Of a stretch of DNA of 64,000 bases, positions 26,420-35,868 are shown in pieces. Each line of letters begins with the position of its first letter. Position 1 is the stretch's first letter. The translations under genes and the position numbers were made by a program. The DNA lies in NCBI GenBank assembly GCA_964441775.1, contig CAYTVL010000005.1, forward strand, positions 62,001 to 126,000, read 5' to 3'. The notes beneath the pieces are model-generated. The model did not search any database, was not told the DNA's origin, and saw only the letters and a program-made list of their open reading frames with translations. The stretch is from SYOC01 sp964441775 (lineage in GTDB: Bacteria > Desulfobacterota > Binatia > Bin18).

Positions 26420-28282
26420 ATGTCGATTAGGATTGACCCCAATACTGGACTGAAGATCTTCAACACCCGTGCCGCGAGCACGATGGACAATGTGGTAGGG
26501 AGAGGCTACTCGGTCACCCAAGATGAGTCGCTCAAGACACTTCCGCCGCAGCCGCCGGGTGCGGTGTTCAATGCCGAGGAACAGGCGAAGTATCGCGCTT
26601 TCAAGGAGGAGCGCCGGGGGGCGGCGGATTACATGGCGATGGAAGGCGAGTTTAGCAAGTACCTTGAGGACGTGTACTCCGCTGCTCCGGTCCCTCGCGA
26701 CGCCCTAACCGACGAGTGTGAAATCCTGGTGGTAGGCGCCGGCTTTGCCGGTCTGTTGTTGTGGCACAAGCTGAGCCAGGCGGGGTTTAGCGACGTGCGG
26801 TTCTGTGAGAAGGGCGGTGATGTCGGCGGCACTTGGTACTGGAACCGGTATCCGGGTATTGCCTGTGATGTGGAGTCGTACAGTTATTTCCCGTTACTGG
26901 AGGAGATGGGCTATTTCCCGACGATGAAATTTGCGTCGGGGTTTGAGATCTTCGAGTACTGCCAAAAAATGGCCGAAAAGTTCGGCTTCTATGATCACTG
27001 TTTGTTCCACACCACGGTGGAAAAGACCGAGTGGGACGAAGGCGCTGGGCGTTGGATCGTGCACACCAACCGCGGCGACGCCATGCGAGCACGATATCTG
27101 GTCTACGCGAACGGGATCCTTACCACACCGAAGCTGGCCCGTATCGAGGGTATGGAGACATTCCAGGGCGAGTCGTTCCACACCTCGCGTTGGAAGTACA
27201 ACGTCGCCTTGGACGGGAAGCGGGTCGGGATTATCGGGACGGGGGCGACTGCGGTGCAGGTCATTCCGGAACTGGCAAAGATCGTTGATGAGCTGTACGT
27301 ATTCCAGCGCACGCCGTCAACGATCGATGTGCGTGACCAGCGCGAAACGAAGCCGGAGGAGATCGACGAGTGGTCACGTGAGCCGAGCTGGGCGAGAGCC
27401 CGCCGGGCGCGATTCGCCCGTATCTCTGAGGGCCGCACGGCGATCCAGGCCAACGACGACTACCTCGCCGGCCGGGTCGCTGATTTCAGAGAGCGCAAGC
27501 AGCACGAAACCAGGTTGGCGCCCGAGGAGCTGGTGAAGAAGCAGTTGAACACGAACTTCCGGATTATGGAGCAGATCCGGGCTCGGGTAGATGCGATCGT
27601 ACAGGACCCCAAAACCGCTGCGGCCCTTAGGCCGTACTACCCGTACGGGTGCAAGCGGCCCACCTTCCACGATGAATACCTCCCGTCATTCAACATGCCG
27701 CATGTTCATCTGGTGGACACCGCGCCGCTTGGCGTGTGCAAGATCAACGTAAACGGGGTCGTGCACGACGGAGTTGAGTACCCGCTCGATGTGTTGATCT
27801 ATGCGACTGGGTTCCAATGGATGGCGAGTGGTTTATTCGAAAAGACGGCAGGCCGCGACGGCCGCACTATCAAGGAGACGTGGGATGCAGAGGGCACCAA
27901 GACCTTTCTCGGTATCCACACGAAAGGCTTCCCGAACCTCTTCATCATGACTGGCCCCCAGGGTGGCGGCGGCAGCTTCAACTTCACCGACGCCATCGAC
28001 GCCCATGGCGACTACCTCGTGTGGATGCTGTCGACCCTGCGTGACCGAGGCGAGAACCTCATTGACGTTCACCGCCAGCCGCAAGAGGAATACGCCGAAC
28101 ACTGCCGCCAGGTAGACATCATGAGTGCGCCGCTGCGCGACTGTCTATCGTACTACAACGGGCATGGCGACGCTGAACCCGGAAGCCTGGCCTATTACGG
28201 CGGTGGCCGCTGGCACAAGTACCGTAGAGCCGCGCAGGACACGCTCGAGCCCTACCGCTTTGGTCGGGTAACGTCTGATTGA
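26420..28282 (+). CDS. Baeyer-Villiger monooxygenase (flavin-dependent), first copy
   Basis: 620 aa. FAD-binding Rossmann motif VVGAGFAG (about 105-111), the GGTWYWNRYPGIACDVES segment typical of cyclohexanone-type enzymes, the fingerprint FQGESFHTSRWK (248-259; FxGxxxHxxxW), and NADPH-binding GTGATAVQVIPELA. Long N-terminal extension (1-98), as in cyclopentadecanone-type enzymes. It inserts oxygen into ketones to give esters or lactones using NADPH and O2. Start after GAGGAGAGC. A fragment of a dead regulator gene begins directly after its stop, suggesting the gene arrived by recombination. Related enzyme at 33103. Confidence 0.9.
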   Translation: MSIRIDPNTGLKIFNTRAASTMDNVVGRGYSVTQDESLKTLPPQPPGAVFNAEEQAKYRAFKEERRGAADYMAMEGEFSKYLEDVYSAAPVPRDALTDECEILVVGAGFAGLLLWHKLSQAGFSDVRFCEKGGDVGGTWYWNRYPGIACDVESYSYFPLLEEMGYFPTMKFASGFEIFEYCQKMAEKFGFYDHCLFHTTVEKTEWDEGAGRWIVHTNRGDAMRARYLVYANGILTTPKLARIEGMETFQGESFHTSRWKYNVALDGKRVGIIGTGATAVQVIPELAKIVDELYVFQRTPSTIDVRDQRETKPEEIDEWSREPSWARARRARFARISEGRTAIQANDDYLAGRVADFRERKQHETRLAPEELVKKQLNTNFRIMEQIRARVDAIVQDPKTAAALRPYYPYGCKRPTFHDEYLPSFNMPHVHLVDTAPLGVCKINVNGVVHDGVEYPLDVLIYATGFQWMASGLFEKTAGRDGRTIKETWDAEGTKTFLGIHTKGFPNLFIMTGPQGGGGSFNFTDAIDAHGDYLVWMLSTLRDRGENLIDVHRQPQEEYAEHCRQVDIMSAPLRDCLSYYNGHGDAEPGSLAYYGGGRWHKYRRAAQDTLEPYRFGRVTSD

Positions 28283-28284
28283 TT

Positions 28285-28773
28285 GGGGCGGGCGCAGTTT
28301 CTTCCGCTTCTTGTCGAAGCTTATAGCCAAGTTGGACAGGTACAAGAGAGACTCACGTTGCTGACTGAAGCGTTGACCGCGATACAGAAGACCGGAGAAC
28401 GGAACTACGAAGCGGAGTTATTGCGGTTTCAGGGAGAACTCCTGCTGGTGCAGGAAAGCACGGGGCAGCAAGCGCAAAGCCGAAAGCCAAAAGTCAAAGG
28501 GCTAAAGTCCAGAGTCGAACGTCCGCCAACGCCAATCCCCAATCGGAAGCGGAAGGGTGCTTCCTCAACGCCATTGAGATCGCCCGACGGCAACACGCCA
28601 AATCATTGGAACTGCGCGCGGTGATGAGTCTTGCTCGAGTCTGGCAGCAGCGAGGCAAAAAAGCTGAAGCCCAGCAAATGCTTGTTGATGTATACAACTG
28701 GTTCACCGAAGGGTTTGATACCAAGGACTTGCAAGAGGCGAAAGTGCTGCTCGACCAGTTATCCTCTTCTTGA
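28285..28773 (+). pseudogene. C-terminal remnant of a cyclase/STAND/TPR regulator
   Basis: Two frames give a typical C-terminal TPR segment of these regulators: LLVEAYSQVGQVQERLTLL and EALTAIQKTGERNYEAELLR, then, in another frame from about 28546, EAEGCFLNAIEIARRQHAKS and onward to LLDQLSSS and stop at 28773. The frames meet in a low-complexity stretch of AAAGTC-like units (about 28470-28545). No start, cyclase or ATPase part remains; it begins right at the monooxygenase stop. A truncated, shifted relic rather than an active gene. Confidence 0.75.
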
Positions 28774-28880
28774 GTCAGCGCTAGAGACCAATGAGACATA
28801 CAAGATTATCACTTCATGTGATCCTGTCCTTCGCGAGAGGAAGGCTGCACTTCTCCTGGTGAAGGATCCACCGCTACACC

Positions 28881-29804
28881 TTACCGCCGAAAGCCGCCAT
28901 GGAAATGCCCTCCACCCAGGTGCATAGCTCCGAGCCCACCCCTGAAACCGAAGACCGGGGGAGAGGACAATCGTGGCGTCATAGGTACTACTCGGACGGG
29001 AGGATTCATCCGCGCCGGGGCAAAGACGCGTGGTCGAACCACAGAACCAACAAAAGGCGCGATTCTTGGACGACACCGCCATGCAGGGCACGGTATGAAC
29101 ATGTGATGATGCAGAAATGGGGAAAACACAGGACGGGGCGCGATCACAACGGTTGGCCCAGAACGAAATTCACTTTGCCACTGGTATGGCCAAACAGGGG
29201 CTTGCTCATAGAGGAGCGCTGGCGCTTCACTGGCCACAGCTGGTCGGTCCTCTGGAGTGACGAATGGGAGTTGTTCAGTTGCCTCTTCCTCCAGAGGAGC
29301 AAAAAACGGAGTCATCACGGCGCGGACAATTGCTTCAGCCCCATCCGCCGACACCGACAGGTGGCCAGCGCTCGCTGCCCGGCGGGCAGCCGCGAGCACG
29401 TCGTAGAAAATCTCTGGGGTTAGCTCGGCATTACGGGACCAACCGCCCTGCGGTGAGATCTCGACGCGCTCCAGCGCGCTCCACGCATCCTCCTCCGGCT
29501 GGTGAATCAACCCGAGGTCGAGTGCGAGTTTCCTAGTGATGCGCATAAGCGCCGTATCCGCTGCCCTCTGGCTGCCGGATCGTATGGTCGATTGCGGAAG
29601 GCGCATCATCGACACTAAGGGGACATCCTGTTGCTGCTGGACCTTCGGCACCGCCTGGCTTGCACGTTCGTCGGCTCCCTGAGTCACTTCCATTCTCTCC
29701 ATTCCATGGGCTTGTTCTGCGGAGGCAGGAGGAATCTGAAGCGAACAGAGAGTGAGGATCAAAACGAGGAAAACGATCGCGGAGATCACCTCATAAGAAC
29801 GCAT
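28881..29804 (-). CDS. Secreted protein of unknown function
   Basis: 307 aa with a clear signal peptide (SAIVFLVLILTLCSLQIPPASAEQ). The mature part has a Gln/Glu-rich stretch, a helical segment (about 85-165) and a C-terminal third rich in Pro, Arg and Val that ends in a Gly/His-rich tail (GGLGAMHLGGGHFHGGFRR), which could bind metal. No known domain recognised. GGAGGTAACCT precedes ATG 29804. It stands alone, convergent with the regulator remnant. Confidence 0.7.
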   Translation of the reverse strand: MRSYEVISAIVFLVLILTLCSLQIPPASAEQAHGMERMEVTQGADERASQAVPKVQQQQDVPLVSMMRLPQSTIRSGSQRAADTALMRITRKLALDLGLIHQPEEDAWSALERVEISPQGGWSRNAELTPEIFYDVLAAARRAASAGHLSVSADGAEAIVRAVMTPFFAPLEEEATEQLPFVTPEDRPAVASEAPALLYEQAPVWPYQWQSEFRSGPTVVIAPRPVFSPFLHHHMFIPCPAWRCRPRIAPFVGSVVRPRVFAPARMNPPVRVVPMTPRLSSPPVFGFRGGLGAMHLGGGHFHGGFRR

Positions 29805-30339
29805 AGGTTACCTCCATCTCTCTGGGTGCGGATGTCATGTTGCGCCGGTAAGGCCAGAGGAAAAGCGACACAACGTTATCATCAAGGATAGGCCTCGTTG
29901 GCTGGACCGTCAATCTCAGCGGGAGTAACCTCGCACAAGGGTGCTAGCAAGACCACCAAGAAGTCGGATCTCCCGCAACGTTGATGGTCTCCGAGGCGTC
30001 GCCTTCACTTCTGACTTCCAAGACGAAGTGAGGACCTGCGTCACGACTTCCCTCGAGTTTTCACAAACCAGAGAGGTGGATGAGCAGAAATATCATTTTC
30101 TGTTATTCATGCAGACGTCGACAAGTTGATGAAGGATGCGACATCGCGCTCCATCGCCGGCGCAGGCTTCGCTGAGTAGAGAGACAAGGAATCCCTTCCA
30201 AAATGGGGATACGTGCTAATCATGAACGACCAATCATCCGCGTGTTTTCGATACCCTGTCAAGCAAGGAATCCCCCCATAGATAGGTTGCCCCCGGTTTG
30301 GAACGCTCTCCTACAAAGAGTCCCGCAGACGCCATGCGC
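29805..30339. other. Intergenic region, no feature recognised
   Basis: About 535 bases between a secreted-protein gene and the end of the TetR gene. Plus-strand frames here are short, lack ribosome-binding sites and show no familiar protein sequence. No repeat family of the window is present. Confidence 0.35.
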
Positions 30340-31140
30340 TCATTCCCGGTGCGCTGAGGCCAACTGCGTATTGCGGCGGAGCGCACCATCCCTCCGGTTG
30401 CTCCCTGCTCCTGGTTGCATGCCCATCGCGTTCCGCGCCGGTGTCCCCCGTCGCGCCGAGGACTGCGATTTCACTGCTGGCCCAGGCAAGCCGAGGAGCA
30501 TGGTGACGTGGGCCGCGACAAAGTCGCGCCACGCCGGGTCGCCCACCAAGTCTGGGTGCAGCGTGTCCATGTGATTCAGTCCCATGAGGAATACGATTAA
30601 GGCGCGCGCGGTGAACTCTGGCGACCGCCGCGCCGCGCGGACTCCGGCCCGCGGCTGCGCTTCCAGGAGAGCGCGGATTTTCCCCAGCGCCATCTCGTTG
30701 TAGGCAGCAAGCAGTTTGCGCACCTCCGGGTCGCGCCGCGCGACCGCGTGCACTTCTACAGAGAGCTGGCGCAGCAGCGTCAGGGTGGGGTCAGTAAAGC
30801 GGGCCGCCACTTCGGGCAGCAGCGCGGCGTCCTCTTCGTCGCTGCTCCGCTCAAACGAGAGCGGCAGCGCCTCCAGCGCGCGCTTCACCACCTCAAGTAA
30901 TAGTTCGGCCTTGCTCGTGAAATGTCGATAGATGGCGCCAGCGGTAATGCCGCTCCGCTCGGCGATCACCGGCATTGAGGTACTGGCAAAGCCGTGTTCG
31001 GCGAAGAGCTGCGCCGCTGCGGTCAAGATGCGCTCGCGCGTGGGTGTCATCGCGCGCGCGGCGCCAGCGGTCGTTTGGCGCCGCGGTGGTGTGGCCGCCT
31101 CGATTGCCTCATTCTGCGTGACTACTGGAAAAGAACTCAT
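30340..31140 (-). CDS. TetR/AcrR family transcriptional repressor
   Basis: 266 aa. The N-terminal helix-turn-helix is RERILTAAAQLFAEHGFAST followed by SGITAGAIYRHFTSKAELLLEV (about 45-95); the rest is the variable ligand-binding part. About 30 residues after the conserved end form an unusual Arg/Ser-rich tail. ATG 31140 is preferred; the frame continues upstream through the operator region. It is divergent from the amidohydrolase gene, with two inverted-repeat operators between them, so it probably represses both itself and the catabolic genes. The inducer may be a substrate of those enzymes. Confidence 0.87.
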   Translation of the reverse strand: MSSFPVVTQNEAIEAATPPRRQTTAGAARAMTPTRERILTAAAQLFAEHGFASTSMPVIAERSGITAGAIYRHFTSKAELLLEVVKRALEALPLSFERSSDEEDAALLPEVAARFTDPTLTLLRQLSVEVHAVARRDPEVRKLLAAYNEMALGKIRALLEAQPRAGVRAARRSPEFTARALIVFLMGLNHMDTLHPDLVGDPAWRDFVAAHVTMLLGLPGPAVKSQSSARRGTPARNAMGMQPGAGSNRRDGALRRNTQLASAHRE

Positions 31141-31165
31141 GGCTCCACACCATATCCATCCGCAC

Positions 31166-31216
31166 TTGACAAGTAAATAGCCATTTACTAGTGTACGTAA
31201 ATAAATGTTCATTTAC
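31166..31216 (+). promoter_or_regulatory. Promoter with two TetR operators
   Basis: A TTGACA -35 (31166-31171) is followed after 17 nt by TAGTGT as -10. The spacer holds the perfect inverted repeat GTAAATAGCCATTTAC (31173-31188). A second site with the same half-sites, GTAAAT...ATTTAC, lies at 31197-31216 over the expected transcription start. Binding at either site should block RNA polymerase. Half-sites shared by both repeats support one dedicated regulator, the divergent TetR gene. Confidence 0.8.
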
Positions 31217-31259
31217 TTCGTTCTGGTACGGAACGATCTACCCTATAAAGGAGGGAACC

Positions 31260-33002
31260 ATGCCACAGTTTGACACTATTATTCGCGGCGGCACCGTCGT
31301 CGATGGTACGCGCGTGCCCCGCTACAAAGCCGACCTGGGGATTAAGAATGGTAAGATCGCCGCGATTGGCCGGCTCAATCCCAGTGATGCCAGTAAGGTT
31401 ATTGACGCCAACGGACTGATTGTCGCCCCTGGGTTCATCGACCTCCATACCCACTACGACGCCCAACTCCACTGGGACCCATACTGCTCGATCGGTAGTT
31501 GGCATGGCGTCACCTCAGTGACGATCGGCAACTGTGGCTTTGGCTTTGCCCCCTTGCGCCCACAGGACGCCGACCGGGCCATGCTCGCCCTCTCCCGTAC
31601 GGAAGCGATCCCGCTGGAACCCATGCGGGTGTCGATGAAAGTTGATTGGGAAACCTTCCCCCAATACATGGACCGGCTGTCGCACATGCCGCTAGGCATC
31701 AACGTCTCGCATCTCTTCCCCATCGCGCCGGCGGTGGCGTATGTGATGGGCGGCTTTGATGACGCCAAGAAGCGCTTCCCCAACGACAAAGAGATGGCCA
31801 CCATTATCCGCCATTATAAAGAAGCCGTGGTGGCGGGCGCGGCGGGCTGGTCAGCGCAACGCTTGGTGCCTGAGAGTCGTGTCTCCGTGCAGCGTGACTA
31901 CGACGGCACGCCGATGATCACCGATATTTTGCCTGACGAATTTTATCTCAGCATGGCGAAAGCGATGGCGGAGACCGGCGATGGGTGTATTCAGTTCACC
32001 CAATCGGGCGCGAGCGAAAGCACATTTGGTATTGAAGATGACTTCCGTTTCCTGGAGAAGATGGCGGAGACCAGCGGGCGGCCGTTGTTGTACAACGCCA
32101 TCCTGATCAGCGATCGTCATCCCGAATCGCATAAGCAGCAATTGAATTGGGTCGAAGCCGCCAATGCGCGTGGCGTGCGGGTGTTCGGGCAAGCCGTCAC
32201 CGCTCGGGCCCCGGTGCGCATGACGCTGGAAGACTGGAACCTGTTCGATAGCATTCCGGCGTGGAAAGACGCCACGTTGGGCACGATCGAAGAACGCAAA
32301 GCCAAAATGTCACGACCGGAATTACGGGCGGCTATGCGCGCCGACTACGATGGCGGCGGCATGGAAACGCTGAACATTGTCTTCGGCGAATTTGATAAGT
32401 TCATTGCCCGCAAAGTGCGCAATCCGGAACTGAAGCTGCAATACGAAGGCATGTCCGTGCAGCAGATCGCCGACAAGGAAGGCAAGCATGTCATTGACGC
32501 CATGCTGGACCTCTCCGTAGCCGACGACCTGCGCACCGAATGGGCCGGGCCAGTGGAAAACGCCAATATTGCTGGGTACAAAGACTTGATGAATTCACCG
32601 TACATTATGCCAGGCGTCTCCGATGGCGGGGCGCATGTGAAGTTCATCACCCCGGCGATCTATCCCACCGAGGTGCTGTCTTGGCTGGTGCGCGAGTCCG
32701 GCACGCTGAGCCTGGAAGAAGCGCATTTCCGCCTCAGCGGCTTGATGGCGTGGGCGGCGGGCTTCAAAGATCGCGGGACGCTGCGGGAAGGACAAGCGGC
32801 GGATATCGTGATTTACGATATCAACACTGTGCAGGCCCTGCCGAGCGAGATCGCCTATGATCTGCCAGCTAATGAGTGGCGGCGGGTGCAGAAGGCCGAA
32901 GGGTACAAACACATTCTAGTCAACGGCGTCGAGACGTTCCAGGATGGCAAGTGCACGGGCGCAACCCCCGGCGCACTGCTACGCAACGGCGCGGCCCAGT
33001 AG
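31260..33002 (+). CDS. N-acyl-D-amino-acid deacylase family amidohydrolase
   Basis: 580 aa. Metal-dependent amidohydrolase: N-terminal beta domain FDTIIRGGTVVDGTRVPRYK, then APGFIDLHTHYDAQLHWDP with the HxH metal pair, GNCGFGFAPL, and the late DGGAHVKF Asp motif; C-terminal RGTLREGQAADIVIYD. D-aminoacylases and related enzymes cleave N-acyl amides; many catabolic members act on other amides, so the substrate is open. Start after AAAGGAGGGAACC. Directly downstream of a TetR-controlled promoter, with a Baeyer-Villiger monooxygenase 100 nt behind it. Confidence 0.87.
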   Translation: MPQFDTIIRGGTVVDGTRVPRYKADLGIKNGKIAAIGRLNPSDASKVIDANGLIVAPGFIDLHTHYDAQLHWDPYCSIGSWHGVTSVTIGNCGFGFAPLRPQDADRAMLALSRTEAIPLEPMRVSMKVDWETFPQYMDRLSHMPLGINVSHLFPIAPAVAYVMGGFDDAKKRFPNDKEMATIIRHYKEAVVAGAAGWSAQRLVPESRVSVQRDYDGTPMITDILPDEFYLSMAKAMAETGDGCIQFTQSGASESTFGIEDDFRFLEKMAETSGRPLLYNAILISDRHPESHKQQLNWVEAANARGVRVFGQAVTARAPVRMTLEDWNLFDSIPAWKDATLGTIEERKAKMSRPELRAAMRADYDGGGMETLNIVFGEFDKFIARKVRNPELKLQYEGMSVQQIADKEGKHVIDAMLDLSVADDLRTEWAGPVENANIAGYKDLMNSPYIMPGVSDGGAHVKFITPAIYPTEVLSWLVRESGTLSLEEAHFRLSGLMAWAAGFKDRGTLREGQAADIVIYDINTVQALPSEIAYDLPANEWRRVQKAEGYKHILVNGVETFQDGKCTGATPGALLRNGAAQ

Positions 33003-33013
33003 GAAACCAACGT

Positions 33014-33054
33014 GGAAGGGAGGGGTCATTCCTCTCCCTCTTCCCCAACTTTTT
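33014..33054 (+). terminator. Probable rho-independent terminator after the amidohydrolase
   Basis: Stem GGAAGGGAGGGG pairs with bulges to CCTCTCCCTCTTCC across a short loop and is followed by CCAACTTTTTG. May be a partial terminator, since the next gene has the same orientation. Confidence 0.5.
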
Positions 33055-33102
33055 GTACTCCATGCTTAAGGAAAGCATTCTAAGAAAAGGAGAACTGACA
33101 CT

Positions 33103-34929
33103 ATGAGTGCAGCCGTAACACCATCCGTCCCGACAGGAATTCCCACGTCCGCTGAGCTGGGCTTCGATCCCACCGATCTGCGCAAGAAGTATACTGAGGA
33201 GCGCACCAAACGTCTCCGCGTGGACGCCAACAACCAATACCAGGAAATTTCCGGGAAATATGCCCACTATAACGAGGATCCCTATGTGGAGCCGGGCTTT
33301 ACGCGCCCTGCCCTACAGGAAGAGCTTGACGCAGTGATCATCGGCGGCGGCTTTGGCGGCCTCTTGGCGGCGGCGCGGCTGCAAAAGGTTGGGATCACCA
33401 ACATTCGCATCATCGAAAAGGCTGGCGATTTCGGCGGCACTTGGTACTGGAACCGCTATCCCGGCGCGCAGTGCGACATCGAGTCGTATGTCTATCTGCC
33501 GCTGCTTGAAGAGACCGGATACATGCCCAAGGAAAAGTATTCCTTCGCACCGGAGATTTTTGCCCACGCGCAACGGATTGGGAAGCATTTCAATCTCTAT
33601 GAAAAGACCTGCTTCCAGACGCAGATCAGAGAAGCCCGCTGGCACGAGGACACGGGACGCTGGACGATCACCACGGACCGCGACGATGTCTTCAAGGCGC
33701 GCTTTGTGATCATGTCGAGTGGACCGCTGAACCGGCCCAAACTGCCCGCGATCCCTGGCATCGACAAGTTCAAAGGCCATACCTTCCACACCAGTCGCTG
33801 GGATTACCACTACACTGGTGGTGACACCACCGGCGGCATGACCAAACTAGGCGACAAGCGCGTCGCAATCATCGGCACTGGGGCGACCGCGATTCAATCC
33901 GTCCCTCGTGTCGCCAAATATGCCAAGCAGCTCTACGTGTTTCAACGGACGCCGTCTTCGGTGGATGAACGCGGCAACATGCCCACCGATCCGGAATGGG
34001 TGAAGACCCTCAAGCCGGGCTGGCAGGATTACCGGAACCATAACTTTAACTCCATCTTGTCCGGCATTCCTGTCGAGGAAGATCTGGTCAACGATAAGTG
34101 GACGAGTCTGTTTAAGCTGCTCGCCAATCTGTTGTCAGGCAAAGAACACTCAGATCTGTCCAACGAAGCGATGGCGGCCCTGTCGGAAATCGCTGATTTC
34201 CAGAAGATGAATGAGATTCGCGCGCGCGCGGCCTCGATTGTGAAAGACTCACAAACGGCGGAAGCGCTCAAACCGTGGTACGCTCAATGGTGCAAACGCC
34301 CGACCTTTAACGATGAGTATCTCCCCTGCTTCAACCAGTCCAACGTCAAGTTGGTGGACACGAAGGGCAAAGGCGTTGATCGCGTGACGGAGACCGCAGT
34401 GGTCGTGGACGGTGTGGAGTACGAAGTCGACTGCATCATCTACGCCACCGGCTTCGAGGTCGGGACAGCGTATACACGGCGCTCGGAGTGTGAAGTGTAC
34501 GGGCGCAATGGCATGACGCTCTCTGAAGCCTGGGCCAAGGGCATGCGGACCTATCATGGGTTCCTAAGCTGTGACTTCCCGAACCTCTTCCACATGGGGC
34601 TCACCCAGACTGGTCTCGCGCCGAACTTCACTTATATGCTCAACGGGCAGGCGAACCACATCGCCTATATCGTGACCCAAGTGCAGGAACGTGGAGCGAA
34701 GGGAGCGGAGCCCACCCCAGAAGTTGAGGACGCGTGGGTGAAGTTAGTGACCGGGCCGACCTTTATGTCCGCGTACCAGGATGTCTGCACGCCGGGGTAC
34801 TACAATGGCGAAGGCAAAAATGAAGGCCAGGGGTTCCTCGCGCAGTACCCTGACGGCGCGGTGAAGTTCTACGACATGCTCGCCAAATGGCGCGAAGAGG
34901 GCAAGCTCGAAGGGCTCATTGTAAAGTAA
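33103..34929 (+). CDS. Baeyer-Villiger monooxygenase, second copy
   Basis: 608 aa. FAD motif IIGGGFGG (79-86), GGTWYWNRYPGAQCDIES, fingerprint FKGHTFHTSRWD (223-234), NADPH motif GTGATAIQSVP. Same subfamily as the enzyme at 26420 (long N-terminal extension, same conserved segments), but clearly diverged and so not a recent duplicate. Expected to convert a ketone to an ester or lactone. Start after AAAAGGAGAACTGAC. Position behind the amidohydrolase suggests a shared catabolic pathway under TetR control. Confidence 0.9.
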   Translation: MSAAVTPSVPTGIPTSAELGFDPTDLRKKYTEERTKRLRVDANNQYQEISGKYAHYNEDPYVEPGFTRPALQEELDAVIIGGGFGGLLAAARLQKVGITNIRIIEKAGDFGGTWYWNRYPGAQCDIESYVYLPLLEETGYMPKEKYSFAPEIFAHAQRIGKHFNLYEKTCFQTQIREARWHEDTGRWTITTDRDDVFKARFVIMSSGPLNRPKLPAIPGIDKFKGHTFHTSRWDYHYTGGDTTGGMTKLGDKRVAIIGTGATAIQSVPRVAKYAKQLYVFQRTPSSVDERGNMPTDPEWVKTLKPGWQDYRNHNFNSILSGIPVEEDLVNDKWTSLFKLLANLLSGKEHSDLSNEAMAALSEIADFQKMNEIRARAASIVKDSQTAEALKPWYAQWCKRPTFNDEYLPCFNQSNVKLVDTKGKGVDRVTETAVVVDGVEYEVDCIIYATGFEVGTAYTRRSECEVYGRNGMTLSEAWAKGMRTYHGFLSCDFPNLFHMGLTQTGLAPNFTYMLNGQANHIAYIVTQVQERGAKGAEPTPEVEDAWVKLVTGPTFMSAYQDVCTPGYYNGEGKNEGQGFLAQYPDGAVKFYDMLAKWREEGKLEGLIVK

Positions 34930-35146
34930 GTCTTAAAACCAAAGCAACACCAGACCAGGAGTGACGCTATGCCTGCACCCTGGTCTGAAGCCTCCGCTCC
35001 GGAAGCCAGGAGGAATTCCGCGCCTGTGCTCTTCATCTTCACAAGAAACCTCAGGGGTGTATTCACTAATTGTGAAATCGACCGGCGTCGCGCATGCTCC
35101 CGCTCTTCGTGGGGCGTAGCACATCTGCGGTGAGAGAGGGCGAGCG

Positions 35147-35839
35147 TTAATCTCCCGTGGGAGAGAGATGAAACTCCCGCACCTGGTCGAGCTTGCGCAA
35201 TACCTCCGCTAGCCTGGCGGTATTGATTGGGTCCGTCGTGCGCAGGACCATGCGATACTCAAAAAACTGGCCGCCGTCGCCAACCCGGTAGGCCATATCG
35301 GCAATGGAAAAGCCGTGCTGAGTGAGCAGGCTGCGCAATTCGGCCTCCGGCATGGCGGTGTCTCGATGAAACTGAATGTGATGACGCGCATATACTTGTG
35401 CCGGCATTCGGGCTTCAAACCAGCGGAACACGGAGAGAATACCCAAGGCCAACGCCGTGGCCATCAGAGCAGGAAGATAGAAGCCAATCCCAAAGAGAAT
35501 ACCGATCGCGGCGGTCAGCCAAATAGAGGCCGCCGTCGTGAGACCTCGGACCGTTGCCCCTTCTTTATAGATGACGCCCGCGCCAAGAAAGCCGATGCCG
35601 GTCATGATGCCCTGCGCCATGCGCGTAGGGTCGGTTCGTATGGTGTTAGGTGGGAGGCCAGGTAACCAGAGCGACTGATACAAAGGGACAAGCATGAGAA
35701 GACTGGAGGTGACGCACACGAGCGTGTGGGTGCGGAAGCCAGCGGGCCGACCATGAAAGTTTCTCTCGAACCCAATGAGTCCGCCGGCGACCAGTGCGCC
35801 AAGTAGATGAAGGATGATCGCGGGATACGCATGCTCCAT
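35147..35839 (-). CDS. MgtC/SapB family membrane protein
   Basis: 230 aa. N-terminal ~140 residues hold the MgtC/SapB membrane segments with GGLIGFERNFHGRPAGFRTHTLVCV and GIGFLGAGVIYKEGATVRGLTTAASIW. The C-terminal ~75 residues form a soluble ACT-like domain (HHIQFHRDTAMPEAELRSLL ... FEYRMVLRTTDP). The family is tied to magnesium stress and modulation of ATP synthase in pathogens, but its role in free-living bacteria is unsettled. ATG 35839 follows AAGGAGCTCC; an extended frame has no such site. A perfect hairpin sits just upstream of that site. Confidence 0.87.
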   Translation of the reverse strand: MEHAYPAIILHLLGALVAGGLIGFERNFHGRPAGFRTHTLVCVTSSLLMLVPLYQSLWLPGLPPNTIRTDPTRMAQGIMTGIGFLGAGVIYKEGATVRGLTTAASIWLTAAIGILFGIGFYLPALMATALALGILSVFRWFEARMPAQVYARHHIQFHRDTAMPEAELRSLLTQHGFSIADMAYRVGDGGQFFEYRMVLRTTDPINTARLAEVLRKLDQVREFHLSPTGD

Positions 35840-35850
35840 TGGAGCTCCTT

Positions 35851-35868
35851 GTGTCAGCGCAGTGACAC
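35851..35868 (-). promoter_or_regulatory. Hairpin next to the mgtC-like ribosome-binding site
   Basis: GTGTCA-GCGCAG-TGACAC: perfect 6-bp arms ending a few bases before the AAGGAG site of the MgtC-like gene. Could act as a translational control hairpin or be an operator. Confidence 0.4.

Noticed and set aside
26200..26420. tRNA-like sequence (GGTTCGAAGG) before the monooxygenase
   Set aside because: No acceptor or anticodon stem could be folded around it.
28283..28624. Independent 113-codon gene
   Set aside because: It is the first half of a broken TPR fragment; its last third reads through a low-complexity stretch out of frame.
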